64,000 bases of DNA from Streptomyces sp. AC558_RSS880 (GTDB lineage: Bacteria; Actinomycetota; Actinomycetes; Streptomycetales; Streptomycetaceae): positions 312,035-376,034 of the forward strand of contig NZ_JAGMUJ010000007.1 of assembly GCF_019049255.1 (NCBI RefSeq), in the 5' to 3' direction. Within the stretch, counting starts at the first letter, position 1. Every line of letters starts with the position of its first letter. The notes under the pieces are model-generated. The model had not been told where the DNA came from and did no database searches. It saw only the letters and a list, made by a program, of their open reading frames with translations. Shown one piece after another: positions 28,269 through 36,866 of the stretch. Made by a program: the position numbers and the translations under genes.

Positions 28269-29164
28269 GCGGTACACGCGGCTGGCTGGTGACCGGCGCC
28301 GGCGGGATGCTGGCACGGGACGTCCTGGCCCGGCTCGCGACCGCCGGGATCCCGACGGTCGCCGTCACCCGCGCCGAGTTGGACATCACCGACCCCGAGG
28401 CGGTGCGCGACGTCCTCGCCGAGCACCGGCCCGCGGCCGTGGTCAACTGCGCCGCCTGGACCGCCGTCGACGACGCCGAGACCCGCGAGGACGACGCCCT
28501 GCGCATCAACGGCGACGGCCCGCGCCACCTGGCCGAGGCCTGCCGCGAGCTCGACGCCGTCCTCCTGCACGTCTCCACGGACTACGTCTTCCCCGGCGAC
28601 GCGGACGAGCCGTACGCGGAGGACGCCCCGACGGGCCCGCGCAGTGCGTACGGCCGCACCAAGCTGGCCGGGGAACAGGCCGTCCTGACCACGCTCCCCG
28701 ACCGAGGATTCGTGGTCCGCACGGCATGGCTGTACGGGGCGGGCGGCGGCAACTTCGTCCGTACGATGATCAAGCTGGAGTCCGTCAAGGACACCCTCGA
28801 CGTCGTCGACGACCAGCGTGGCCAGCCCACCTGGACCGTCGACCTGGCCGACCGCCTGGTGCGCCTCGGCCAGGCGGCCCTCGCGGGGACCGCTCCCGCG
28901 GGTGTGTACCACGGCACCAGCGCCGGCGAGACGACGTGGTTCGGGTTCACCCGGGAGATCTTCCGGCTGCTGGGCGCCGATCCGGAGCGGGTCCGGCCGA
29001 CCACCAGCGCGGCGTTCGCCCGCCCCGCGCCCCGGCCCGCGTACAGCGTGCTGGGGCACAGCCGCTGGCAGCAGGCAGGAATCGAACCCATACGCGACTG
29101 GTCCGAAGGGCTCAGCTCCGCGATGCCCGTGTTGCTCGCGGAGCTCCAAGGGGGGAACTCATGA
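28265..29164 (+). CDS. rmlD: dTDP-4-dehydrorhamnose reductase
   Basis: NAD(P)H-dependent SDR enzyme making dTDP-L-rhamnose in the last step. The 299-residue protein begins VSGTRGWLVTGAGGMLARDV (Rossmann motif), with NCAAWTAVDDAE, the STDYVFPG segment and the YGRTKLAGE active-site motif. GTG 28265 overlaps the rmlB stop; a longer frame extension lies inside rmlB and is rejected. The stop overlaps the ATG of the next glycosyltransferase (ATGA), so this pathway enzyme is coupled to a glycosyltransferase that may use its product. Confidence 0.94.
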   Translation: MSGTRGWLVTGAGGMLARDVLARLATAGIPTVAVTRAELDITDPEAVRDVLAEHRPAAVVNCAAWTAVDDAETREDDALRINGDGPRHLAEACRELDAVLLHVSTDYVFPGDADEPYAEDAPTGPRSAYGRTKLAGEQAVLTTLPDRGFVVRTAWLYGAGGGNFVRTMIKLESVKDTLDVVDDQRGQPTWTVDLADRLVRLGQAALAGTAPAGVYHGTSAGETTWFGFTREIFRLLGADPERVRPTTSAAFARPAPRPAYSVLGHSRWQQAGIEPIRDWSEGLSSAMPVLLAELQGGNS

Positions 29165-30753
29165 CCGTGAAGGTCAGCATCGTCATCCCGGTCTACAACG
29201 CGGGGGACTTCATAGAGCGGCCGATCAACTCGATCCTGAAGCAGTCACTGCCGCAGGACGAGCTTGAGGTGATCTTCGTCGACGACGGATCGACCGATGA
29301 TTCCGCGGAGCGGTTGAGCGAACTGGCCGAAAAGACGGAGAACATACGGGTGTTCTCCATACCGAACTCGGGCTGGCCCGGGCGGCCCCGCAATATCGGT
29401 GTGTCCCATGCGCGGGGCGAGTACGTACATTTCCTCGACCAGGACGACGCCTTGGGCCCCAAGGCGCTCCAGGTGATGTACGACCGGGCGCATCGGAACA
29501 AGTCCGACATCGTCGTCGGCAAGGTCAAGGGCAATATGCGCGGCCCCATCCGTCTTTTCCGCGAGTCGGTCGACAGTGTCGGCCCGGAGTTCGCCGAGCT
29601 GTACGAGACACTGACTCCGCACAAGATGTTCCGGCGCCAGTTCCTGCTCGACAACGACATCACCTTCCAGGAGGGGCGCTGCCGTCTCGAGGACCAGATG
29701 TTCCTGGCGAAGGCCTATCCGCTCGCCAAGAGCATCACGGTCGTCGGCGACGTCGTGTGCTACGACTGGAGCAAGCGCGACGACGGCAGCAACAACAGCA
29801 AGGGCCGGACCGAGCCGGAGGACTACTATCCCTGGCTCGCCAGGACCGCACAGATCGTCAAGGCCAACACGAGCCCGGGGCCGGTGCGCGACGCCTTCCT
29901 GACGCGCAACTACCGGGTCGAAGTCCTGCGGAACGCCGCCACACCGGGTTTCCTGAAGGGTGATCCCTTCTACATGAAGCACTACGAGGCGGCTCGTAAG
30001 GTGGCGGTGGAGGAGTACCCGGACTCCGTCCGTGAGGGGCTGCCGCCGCTCTGGCGGTTCCGCGCCGAACTGCTCGAGGCCGACCGTGTCGAGGACCTGC
30101 GCAAGGTGGCCGAACGCTACCGCGGCACCGTCGGCGAGGTCGAGTTCAGCGGCCCGGTGCGCTGGCGGCGGGGTGTGCTGGTGGCGCCGTTCCGCGCCCG
30201 GCTGCGCTACGAGAACGGTGCCACGGTGAAGGTCAGGAAGCTGGGCGACGGCTACGGCCTCGACCTCGCCGTCGTCCACGGGATAGACGGCGGGCCGGAA
30301 TGGACCTTCAAGGACCTGGAGAACCGTGCGGTCGTGGACTTCCAGCTGCGTCAGCGCAACAAGGCGCAGGCCTGGTTCGCCGACGTCGAGTCCGAGGTGA
30401 GCGTCGCCGCCGACGGGACCGTGGAGATCACGGGGACCGTCCGCGTCGACCCCGACACCGCGGCATGCGGAGGCCGGCTCCCCAAGGGGCTCTACGACGT
30501 CCACGTCAATGTCCAGTTGCTCGGGATCGACCGTATGGCCCGTATCGAGGGGGGCCCTGTGAGCGAGCTGCTGCCCTGCGGGGGTCAGCGGTCCCAGCGC
30601 CGGAACATCCAGGCCGCTCCCTACTGGACCAGGGACGGGCGGCTCGCTCTCGACATCGGCGGAAACATGTACCAGGTCCCGGGTGAGCGCACAGGGGTCC
30701 AGGCCACTTGGCGAAAGGTCGCCAAGAAGGTCAAACGAGTTCTCGCATCCTGA
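29161..30753 (+). CDS. GT2 glycosyltransferase with C-terminal extension (TarP/TarS-like)
   Basis: A 530-residue protein with an N-terminal GT-A domain of family 2: SIVIPVYNAGDFIERPINSI at the start, nucleotide-sugar/metal motif FVDDGSTDD, GRPRNIGVSHARGEYVHFLDQDD and, near residue 180, RLEDQMFL with the catalytic-base-type ED. Residues about 330-530 form a second, beta-rich domain. This layout and the wording of the motifs resemble the wall-teichoic-acid glycosyltransferases TarP and TarS, whose tail mediates trimerisation (inference). It sits inside the rhamnose operon and probably transfers rhamnose or a related sugar to a wall polymer at the inner membrane face. A paralogue lies at 35,211. 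Confidence 0.82.
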   Translation: MTVKVSIVIPVYNAGDFIERPINSILKQSLPQDELEVIFVDDGSTDDSAERLSELAEKTENIRVFSIPNSGWPGRPRNIGVSHARGEYVHFLDQDDALGPKALQVMYDRAHRNKSDIVVGKVKGNMRGPIRLFRESVDSVGPEFAELYETLTPHKMFRRQFLLDNDITFQEGRCRLEDQMFLAKAYPLAKSITVVGDVVCYDWSKRDDGSNNSKGRTEPEDYYPWLARTAQIVKANTSPGPVRDAFLTRNYRVEVLRNAATPGFLKGDPFYMKHYEAARKVAVEEYPDSVREGLPPLWRFRAELLEADRVEDLRKVAERYRGTVGEVEFSGPVRWRRGVLVAPFRARLRYENGATVKVRKLGDGYGLDLAVVHGIDGGPEWTFKDLENRAVVDFQLRQRNKAQAWFADVESEVSVAADGTVEITGTVRVDPDTAACGGRLPKGLYDVHVNVQLLGIDRMARIEGGPVSELLPCGGQRSQRRNIQAAPYWTRDGRLALDIGGNMYQVPGERTGVQATWRKVAKKVKRVLAS

Positions 30754-30773
30754 ACCGGAGGTCTCGCTCCATC

Positions 30774-31361
30774 ATGAAGCCCCTTTCGATCGAAGGCGCC
30801 TGGGTCCACGAGCCCAACGTCTTCCCGGACGAGCGCGGCAGCTTTCACGAGTGGTTCCGCGGAGCGGATTTCCGCGCGAGCACCGGGCACGACTTGTCCC
30901 TGGCCCAGGCGAACTGTTCGGTCTCCCGCCGCGGCACGCTCCGCGGTGTCCACTTCGCCGACGTGCCGCCGAGCCAGGCCAAGTACGTGAAGTGCGTACG
31001 CGGCGCCGTGCTCGACGCCGTCGTCGACATCCGGGTCGGCTCCCCCACCTACGGGCAGTGGGAACTGGTCCGGCTCGACGACGAGACACACGCCTCGGTC
31101 TACCTGTCCGAGGGCCTCGGACACGCCTTCCTGGCGCTGACCGACGACGCGACCGTCGTCTACCTCTGTTCCGAGGGCTACGCGCCGGAGCGGGAGCACG
31201 GCATCCATCCCCTCGATCCCGAGCTGGGCATCGCATGGCCGTCGGACGTGGAGACGCTGTTGTCGGACAAGGACGCCGCCGCCCCGACGCTGGCGGAGGC
31301 GGCGACGCGGGGACTGCTGCCCCGTTACGAGGACTGCGTCGCCTATCGCTCGGAACTCTGA
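30774..31361 (+). CDS. rmlC: dTDP-4-dehydrorhamnose 3,5-epimerase
   Basis: Cupin enzyme converting dTDP-4-keto-6-deoxyglucose to dTDP-4-keto-L-rhamnose. The 195-residue protein is full length and shows FPDERGSFHEWF, QANCSVSRRGTLRGVHF (catalytic His), KYVKCVRGAVLDAVVDIRVGS and YLSEGLGHAFLAL. ATG 30774 is chosen because GGAGG lies upstream and the conserved N-terminus begins there. It follows the GT2 gene by 20 bp and completes the rhamnose pathway in the order rmlA, rmlB, rmlD, GT2, rmlC. Confidence 0.95.
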   Translation: MKPLSIEGAWVHEPNVFPDERGSFHEWFRGADFRASTGHDLSLAQANCSVSRRGTLRGVHFADVPPSQAKYVKCVRGAVLDAVVDIRVGSPTYGQWELVRLDDETHASVYLSEGLGHAFLALTDDATVVYLCSEGYAPEREHGIHPLDPELGIAWPSDVETLLSDKDAAAPTLAEAATRGLLPRYEDCVAYRSEL

Positions 31362-31367
31362 AAGCCT

Positions 31368-32261
31368 TTGAAGTTACCGGATGGTAGGCGTTTACTCGCC
31401 GGTCGCATTCCGGCTAACTTCCGTGAATCGCTTAGTCGTCAGCCATCAGTGAAGGGCGCACTTTACGTGGATCGGCACGGGTTTCTCCGTCAGCTGCACA
31501 AGGTTTATCGCCCCCGTAACTACCTTGAGATCGGAGTGAACGACGGCCGCAGTCTGACGCTGTCCCGAGTTCCCACGGTCGCCGTCGACCCGGCGTTCAA
31601 GGTGACGTCGGAGGTCAGCTGCGATGTGCACATGGTCAAGGCCACGAGCGACGCCTTCTTCAGCCGCAAGGACCCGTTGATCCACCTGCGCAACGGCCGC
31701 AACCCGTTCCGCGCGCTCGCCCGCCGCGATCCGCTGAACCTCCTGGGCGGCGAGCCGCGACTCGAGCTGGCGTTCATCGACGGCATGCACCTCTTCGAGT
31801 TCGCGCTGCGGGACTTCATGAACGTCGAGCGGCACTCGCGCTGGTCGAGCGTGATCGTGCTGGACGACATGCTGCCGCGCAATGTCGACGAGGCGGCTCG
31901 CGACCGGCACACGGGGATGTGGACCGGCGACGTGTTCAAGGTGGCGCAGGTGTTGCGGCGCTTCCGCCCCGATCTGGTGGTGGTGGAGCTCGACACGAAG
32001 CCGACCGGTGTCGTGGCGGTCTTCGGAGCCGATCCGACCAGCACCGTGCTGAAGGACAACTACGACAAGATCATCGAGGAGTACCGCGCCGACGACCCGC
32101 AGGTCATTCCGGAGGAGATCCTGCTGCGCAAGAACGCCGTCCAGGGCGAGGTCCTGCTCGGGGCGGACTTCTGGCCGGCCCTCGTCCGGGCCCGCAATCT
32201 GCGCCGCCCCCGCTCGGCGTTCGCGCCGATCCGCCGCGGCATCCAAGCGGTGGCCGGCTGA
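31368..32261 (+). CDS. Class I SAM-dependent methyltransferase-like protein
   Basis: A 297-residue protein. The segment NYLEIGVNDGRSL matches SAM-binding motif I, with the acidic loop VAVDP, ELAFIDGMHLFEFALRDF and VIVLDDMLPRN. Such proteins in polysaccharide clusters often methylate sugars; methylation of a rhamnose residue is possible but unproven. The start is uncertain. From TTG 31368 the first 27 codons contain two rare TTA codons (31374 and 31392) plus AGG, CTT and AGT, unlike the rest of the gene, and GAAAG is very close to the TTG. An in-frame GTG at 31449 would avoid them but has no clear ribosome binding site. It starts seven bases after rmlC. Confidence 0.72.
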   Translation: MKLPDGRRLLAGRIPANFRESLSRQPSVKGALYVDRHGFLRQLHKVYRPRNYLEIGVNDGRSLTLSRVPTVAVDPAFKVTSEVSCDVHMVKATSDAFFSRKDPLIHLRNGRNPFRALARRDPLNLLGGEPRLELAFIDGMHLFEFALRDFMNVERHSRWSSVIVLDDMLPRNVDEAARDRHTGMWTGDVFKVAQVLRRFRPDLVVVELDTKPTGVVAVFGADPTSTVLKDNYDKIIEEYRADDPQVIPEEILLRKNAVQGEVLLGADFWPALVRARNLRRPRSAFAPIRRGIQAVAG

Positions 32262-32355
32262 CACGGGCCGGTCCGTCGGGCCGGACGCCTCCGCCCGACG
32301 GACACGCATCCGGTTCGACCCTGCGGCGGCTCCCGTTCTTCGGCAGGGCCGAGGC

Positions 32356-32613
32356 CCCCGAGTCGAAGACCGAGGCCCGGGACACCGGGGCTCCGGCCGT
32401 CGAGGAAGCCGCGCCCAAGGGGCGTACGCGTCGCCGGGCCACCCGCAGGGTGTCCGCGCCGGCCGGTTCCCCGGCGGGAGCGGAGGCCGCGAAGAAGACG
32501 ACGGCCAAGAAGACGACGGCGAAGACCACCAAGTCGGCCGCCACCAAGTAGGCCGCGGCGGCGGCCCGGCAGCAGCCGCCGTCGTCGGTGACCGCCTGGA
32601 CGGAGGACCGACC
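32356..32613 (+). pseudogene. Decayed second copy of the rne 3' end
   Basis: This stretch is close to identical to the end of rne. 32356-32490 matches 25363-25497 at a constant offset of 6,993 bases. After a 360-base gap the AAGAAGACGACGGCC lysine repeats match rne up to 25915 (offset 6,633). After a further 27-base gap the last segment matches to the rne stop region (offset 6,606). Both gaps are multiples of three, but a TAG stop occurs at 32549-32551 and the rne TGA is altered. There is no start codon or ribosome binding site. It is a fragment, not a gene, and marks a duplication that brackets the rhamnose cassette. Confidence 0.9.
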
Positions 32614-32642
32614 GGGCCCGCCCCGCGGGGCGGGCCGCACCC

Positions 32643-32686
32643 ACGAAGCGCGGGACACCGGAGGCCACCGGTGTCCCGCGCTTCGT
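32643..32686. terminator. Long hairpin after the rne remnant
   Basis: A perfect 19-bp stem (ACGAAGCGCGGGACACCGG with CCGGTGTCCCGCGCTTCGT) has a six-base loop. A 22-bp perfect palindrome (32615-32636, GGCCCGCCCCG and its complement) lies just upstream. Together they probably end transcription of the rhamnose cassette. Confidence 0.75.
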
Positions 32687-33083
32687 CGCGCCCCGACCCG
32701 GGCGCGTCACAGATCCTCTGCGACTGGTCACCCTGTGTGCCGCATGTGCCCGTTCCTTGACCGGCCGAAGGTTTCTCTGTGGTAACTCTACGGATAAGCC
32801 GTGCACATGTGCTGGTAACGTAATCGCGGTCTCGGCCGCTGGTCTCGCGGCGCCGTGGACCGCAGCGACTGCTGCGACCGGACCTTCTTCCCACGCGGAC
32901 GGCGGCTGCCTTCCGTCATCGGCTCTCCAGGGGGCGGAGCCCACGCGGAAACCGTTCGCCGCCGCCAGCAGCCTGCCGAATTTCCGAACACACGGGTACG
33001 GACCGCCTCCGCCCGGGCGGCCCCTTCCCGATCCACGTCGTGGTGCGGCCGCCGAGGCCACCGAAGGAGGAGGGGGAACGTCG
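32687..33083 (+). other. Intergenic region upstream of the aminuronate operon
   Basis: Nearly 400 bases without a supported gene. A TTGACC (32757-32762) is followed after 19-20 bases by GTAACTC, a possible promoter with a long spacer. DNA around 32765-32830 is AT-richer. The reading frame stays open through the region, but its translation has no conserved start and the true gene start has an excellent ribosome binding site (AAGGAGGAGGGGG, 33064-33076). Confidence 0.4.
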
Positions 33084-34199
33084 ATGACCGACGCCCATGA
33101 GTCGATACCGGCCGCCAGGCCCGTCATCGACGAGGAAGAGATCGAGGCCGCGGTACGCGTGCTGCGCAGTGGCCGGGTCGTACAGGGTCCCGAGGTGGCC
33201 GCCTTCGAGGAGGAGTTCGCCGAGCTCGTCGCCGGACGGCACTGCGTCGCGGTCAACTCCGGCACCTCCGCGCTGCACCTGGCACTGCTCGCCCTGGGGA
33301 TAGGCCCGGGGGACGAGGTCATCGTGCCGTCGTTCTCCTTCGCCGCCTCCGCCAACGCCGTACGGCTGGTCGGTGCCGACGTGGTCTTCGCCGACATCGA
33401 GCCCGGCAGCTTCTGCCTGGACCCGGCGGCCGTCGAGGCGGCCCTCACCCCGCGCACCGCCGCGGTCATGCCCGTCCACCTGTACGGCCACCCGGCCGCC
33501 ATGGACCGGATCATGGCCATCGCGGACCGGCACGGGCTGGCCGTCGTCGAGGACGCCTGCCAGGCCCACGCGGCGGCGCTGCACGGCACTCCGGTCGGCG
33601 CGTTCGGCAACGCCGGAACCTTCAGCTTCTACCCGACCAAGAACATGCACAGCCTCGAGGGCGGCATGGTCAGCACCGCCGACGCCGCGCTCGCCCGCAC
33701 CCTGCGCCTGCTGCGCAACCAGGGCATGGAGCAGCGCTACGCCAACGAGATCGTCGGTGCCAACGTCCGCATGACCGACGTCTCCGCCGCGATCGGCCGG
33801 GTGCAGCGCGCCAAGCTGGCCGGCTGGACCGAGCAGCGCATCGCCAACGCCGCGTACCTCACGGAGCACATCACCGCGCCGAACGTGGTCACGCCGGAGG
33901 TCGCCGTCGGCGCCCGGCACGTCTTCCACCAGTACACCGTGCGCGTCCGGGGGGACCGCGACGCCGCCATGGCCCGCCTCACCGAGGCCGGCATCGGCAA
34001 CGCGGTGTACTACCCGACGCCCATCCACCGCCTCAAGCCGTACTGGGAGCCGGACCAGAAGGCCGGCCGGGTCTGGGACCTGCCCGAGACGGAGCGCGCG
34101 GCGGCCGAGGTCGTCTCGCTGCCCGTCCACCCGGGCCTGTCCGCAGGCGACCTGGAGCGCATCGTGTCCGCCGTGAACACGCTGGGGGAGCAGAAGTGA
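33084..34199 (+). CDS. DegT/DnrJ/EryC1-family sugar aminotransferase (WbpE-like)
   Basis: PLP-dependent aminotransferase for nucleotide sugars. The 371-residue protein shows AVNSGTSALHLALLALGIG (cofactor phosphate site), EDACQAHAA (PLP-pyridine Asp) and SFYPTKNMHSLEGG with the PLP lysine K186. In this setting, next to a Gfo/Idh oxidoreductase, a UDP-sugar 6-dehydrogenase, a hexapeptide acetyltransferase and a 2-epimerase, the best match is WbpE/WlbC, which aminates the 3-keto group of a UDP-GlcNAc-uronate (inference from context). ATG 33084 has AAGGAGGAGG upstream. It is the first gene of a five-gene plus-strand operon and overlaps the next gene by four bases. Confidence 0.87.
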   Translation: MTDAHESIPAARPVIDEEEIEAAVRVLRSGRVVQGPEVAAFEEEFAELVAGRHCVAVNSGTSALHLALLALGIGPGDEVIVPSFSFAASANAVRLVGADVVFADIEPGSFCLDPAAVEAALTPRTAAVMPVHLYGHPAAMDRIMAIADRHGLAVVEDACQAHAAALHGTPVGAFGNAGTFSFYPTKNMHSLEGGMVSTADAALARTLRLLRNQGMEQRYANEIVGANVRMTDVSAAIGRVQRAKLAGWTEQRIANAAYLTEHITAPNVVTPEVAVGARHVFHQYTVRVRGDRDAAMARLTEAGIGNAVYYPTPIHRLKPYWEPDQKAGRVWDLPETERAAAEVVSLPVHPGLSAGDLERIVSAVNTLGEQK

Positions 34200-35221
34200 G
34201 CAGTGGAAGGCGGCTGCGGGCCGGACTCGTCGGCCTCGGCTCCATGGGACGCCACCACGCCCGCGTCCTGGCCGGTCTGGAGGGCGTCGACTTCGTCGGC
34301 GTCGTCGACCCGATGGGCGACAAGCACGGCGCCGCACAGGGCGCGCCCGTCCTGGCCACCGTCGAGGAACTCATCGACCTGGGCGTCGACTACGCCGTGG
34401 TGGCCTGCCCCACCGCCCTGCACGAGGAGGTCGGCCTGCAGTTCGCCGCGGCCGGCGTCTGCGCGCTGATCGAGAAGCCGGTCGCCGACACGGTGGACGG
34501 GGCGCGCCGCCTGGTGGAGGCCTTCGAGTCGCGCGGTCTGGTGGCCGGCGTCGGGCACATCGAGCGGTGCAACCCCGCGCTGCGTTCGCTGCGGGCCCGG
34601 CTGGAGGCGGGTGAACTCGGCGACGTGTACCAGGTCGTCACCCGGCGCCAGGGACCCTTCCCGCACCGGATAGCCGACGTCGGCGTGGTCAAGGACCTGG
34701 CCACCCACGACATCGACCTCACCGGCTGGGTCACCGGCCGCGAGTACGTCTCCATCGCCGCGCACACCGTCTCCAAGAGCGGCCGTCCGCACGAGGACAT
34801 GGTCTCGGCGGTCGGCCGCCTCGACGACGGCACGATGGTCAACCACCTGGTCAACTGGCTGAGCCCGCTCAAGGAGCGCTTCACCTCGGTCACCGGCGAG
34901 CGCGGCTGCTTCATCGCCGACACCCTCACCGCGGACCTGACCTTCCACTCCAACTCGGCCGTGGCCACCGAGTGGGAGGCCCTCCAGGCCTTCCGGGGCG
35001 TCGCCGAGGGTGACATGATCCGTTACGCCATTCCCAAGCGCGAGCCGCTCCTCGTCGAACACGAACTGTTCCGGGACGCGGTCCTCGGCCGGCCCGCCGA
35101 CATCTGCACCCTGCGCCAGGGCCTGCGGACCGTGGAGGTCGCGGCGGCGGTGCTGGAATCGGCGGAGGACAACCGCAGCGTTTCGCTCCTGGGGGAGGAC
35201 CTGATCACTCATGGTGGCTGA
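34196..35221 (+). CDS. Gfo/Idh/MocA oxidoreductase (WbpB/WlbA-like)
   Basis: A 341-residue NAD(P)-dependent dehydrogenase with the Rossmann motif GLVGLGSMGRHHARVL at the N-terminus, the EKP signature in ALIEKPVADT, and HIERCNPA. In the pathway it would oxidise C3 of UDP-GlcNAc-uronate to give the substrate of the aminotransferase, as WbpB and WlbA do (family knowledge). GTG 34196 overlaps the aminotransferase stop, which couples translation of the two consecutive steps; the C-terminus overlaps the next glycosyltransferase start by 11 bases. Confidence 0.87.
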   Translation: MSSGRRLRAGLVGLGSMGRHHARVLAGLEGVDFVGVVDPMGDKHGAAQGAPVLATVEELIDLGVDYAVVACPTALHEEVGLQFAAAGVCALIEKPVADTVDGARRLVEAFESRGLVAGVGHIERCNPALRSLRARLEAGELGDVYQVVTRRQGPFPHRIADVGVVKDLATHDIDLTGWVTGREYVSIAAHTVSKSGRPHEDMVSAVGRLDDGTMVNHLVNWLSPLKERFTSVTGERGCFIADTLTADLTFHSNSAVATEWEALQAFRGVAEGDMIRYAIPKREPLLVEHELFRDAVLGRPADICTLRQGLRTVEVAAAVLESAEDNRSVSLLGEDLITHGG

Positions 35222-36857
35222 ACACCAGGTGCGGACCGCACCGGATGTCAGCGTGATCGTCGCCGTCTACAACACGATGCCCTATCTGACGGAGTGTCTG
35301 AACTCCCTGGTCGGGCAGAGTATCGGGCGGGAACGGCTGGAGATCGTCGCGGTCGACGACGGCTCCACCGACGACAGCGGCGCCGAGCTCGACCGCTTCG
35401 CCGAACGGTACCCGGATACGGTCAAGGTGATCCACCAGGCGAACTCCGGCGGCCCGGCGGCCCCCAGCAACCGGGCCCTGGACGTCGCCACCGGCCGGTA
35501 CGTCTACTTCATCGGCTCCGACGACTATCTCGGTGAAGAAGCCCTGGAGCGCATGGTGGCCTGCGCCGACGAGCACGGCTCGGACGTCGTCGTCGGCAAG
35601 ATGGTCGGCACCAACGGCCGGTACGTCCACCAGGCGCTGTACAAGAAGAACGATCCGGACATCGGGCTCAGTGGTTCCGCCCTGCCCTGGACCCTCGCCA
35701 ACACCAAGCTGTTCCGGCGCGACCTCGTCGAGCGGCACACGCTGCGCTTCCCCGAGCACCTGCCCGTGGGCAGCGACCAGCCGTTCACCATCGAGGCGTG
35801 CGTGCGCGCGCGGAAGATCTCGGTGGTGGCCGACTACACCTGCTACTACGCGGTGAAGCGGGGCGACGCCAGCAACATCACCTACCGGGCCGACCACCTG
35901 GCCCGGCTGCGGTGCACGGCGGAGATCATGGACTTCACCGCCGACCTCCTGGAGGCGGGCCCGGAGCGCGACGCCATCCTGCGCCGGCACTTCACCTGGG
36001 AACTGGCCAAGCTCGTCCAGGACGATTTCCCCGCCCTGGGCCGCGATCTCCAGCGCGACATCTGCGCGGGCATCGCCCGGCTCGCCGACGCCTACTTCAC
36101 GGACGGCATCCGGGACGCGATGGACGTCAAGCGCCGGGTGCGCATCTGCCTGGCCCGGGCCGGCGCGATCGACGAGCTGTGCGAGGCGATCACCTCCGAG
36201 AAGCGGCACGGGGCGCCGCCCTTCGTCGTCGAGGGCGACCGCGCCTACGCCCGCTATCCCGGCTTCCGCGATCCCCGGATCGGCCTGCCCGACCGGTGCT
36301 ACGAGCTCGTCGGGGAGGCGGTTCCCGGCCGGCTCGCCAAGGGCACCGAACTGCTCGCCTCCGCCTGGGAACAGGAGGGCGAGGGGATCGCCTACACGGC
36401 GTCGGTCAGGATCCCCGTCCTGGGCGACGTGGACGGCGCCGTCCTCCGGCTGGTGCACGGGGCCATGCCCCAGAAGGCGGACAAGCCCGGGGCCAGGAAG
36501 CTCCCGGGCGGACACTCCCTCCCGGCACCCGTGGGCCACTTCACCACGCAGCCCGCCGAGGACGGCGCCGCCACGGTGCTGCACGCCCGCGTCCCGCTGG
36601 AGCGGCGCGAGGTCAAACTCGGCGTACGGGTCTACCTGGACGTCGCCGGGGCCACGTACGAGATACCCGTGCGCGGCAAGGGCAAGCCCATGCCGTTGTC
36701 GCGCCGCTGGGGTCGCTACGAGGACCCCTACCGCGCTGCCGCCCTGGTCAACGACAAGGGCCGCGTGGTGGTCGCCACGGCGCGGATGTTCCCGCCGAAG
36801 AAGTCACTGGCCTCCCGGATGAAGGCCACTCTCGTCCGCGGTTCCAAGAGGAAGTAA
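35211..36857 (+). CDS. GT2 glycosyltransferase with C-terminal extension, second copy
   Basis: A 548-residue paralogue of the enzyme at 29,161, with the same order of parts: GT-A domain with SVIVAVYNTMPYLTECLNSL, VDDGSTDDSG, GGPAAPSNRALDVATGRYVYFIGSDDYL and PVGSDQPFTIEAC, then a helical linker and a beta-rich C-terminal half (about 330-530). It resembles TarP/TarS-type wall glycosyltransferases (inference). The position between the oxidoreductase and the UDP-sugar dehydrogenase suggests it transfers the diacetamido-uronate made by the neighbouring enzymes. ATG 35211 overlaps the previous gene. The tail is basic, suitable for membrane contact. Confidence 0.82.
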   Translation: MVAEHQVRTAPDVSVIVAVYNTMPYLTECLNSLVGQSIGRERLEIVAVDDGSTDDSGAELDRFAERYPDTVKVIHQANSGGPAAPSNRALDVATGRYVYFIGSDDYLGEEALERMVACADEHGSDVVVGKMVGTNGRYVHQALYKKNDPDIGLSGSALPWTLANTKLFRRDLVERHTLRFPEHLPVGSDQPFTIEACVRARKISVVADYTCYYAVKRGDASNITYRADHLARLRCTAEIMDFTADLLEAGPERDAILRRHFTWELAKLVQDDFPALGRDLQRDICAGIARLADAYFTDGIRDAMDVKRRVRICLARAGAIDELCEAITSEKRHGAPPFVVEGDRAYARYPGFRDPRIGLPDRCYELVGEAVPGRLAKGTELLASAWEQEGEGIAYTASVRIPVLGDVDGAVLRLVHGAMPQKADKPGARKLPGGHSLPAPVGHFTTQPAEDGAATVLHARVPLERREVKLGVRVYLDVAGATYEIPVRGKGKPMPLSRRWGRYEDPYRAAALVNDKGRVVVATARMFPPKKSLASRMKATLVRGSKRK

Positions 36858-36866
36858 CGACCGATC

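Noticed and set aside
32262..32551. Short gene ending at 32,551 with a lysine-repeat tail
   Set aside because: It has no start or ribosome binding site, and its sequence is a fragment of rne.
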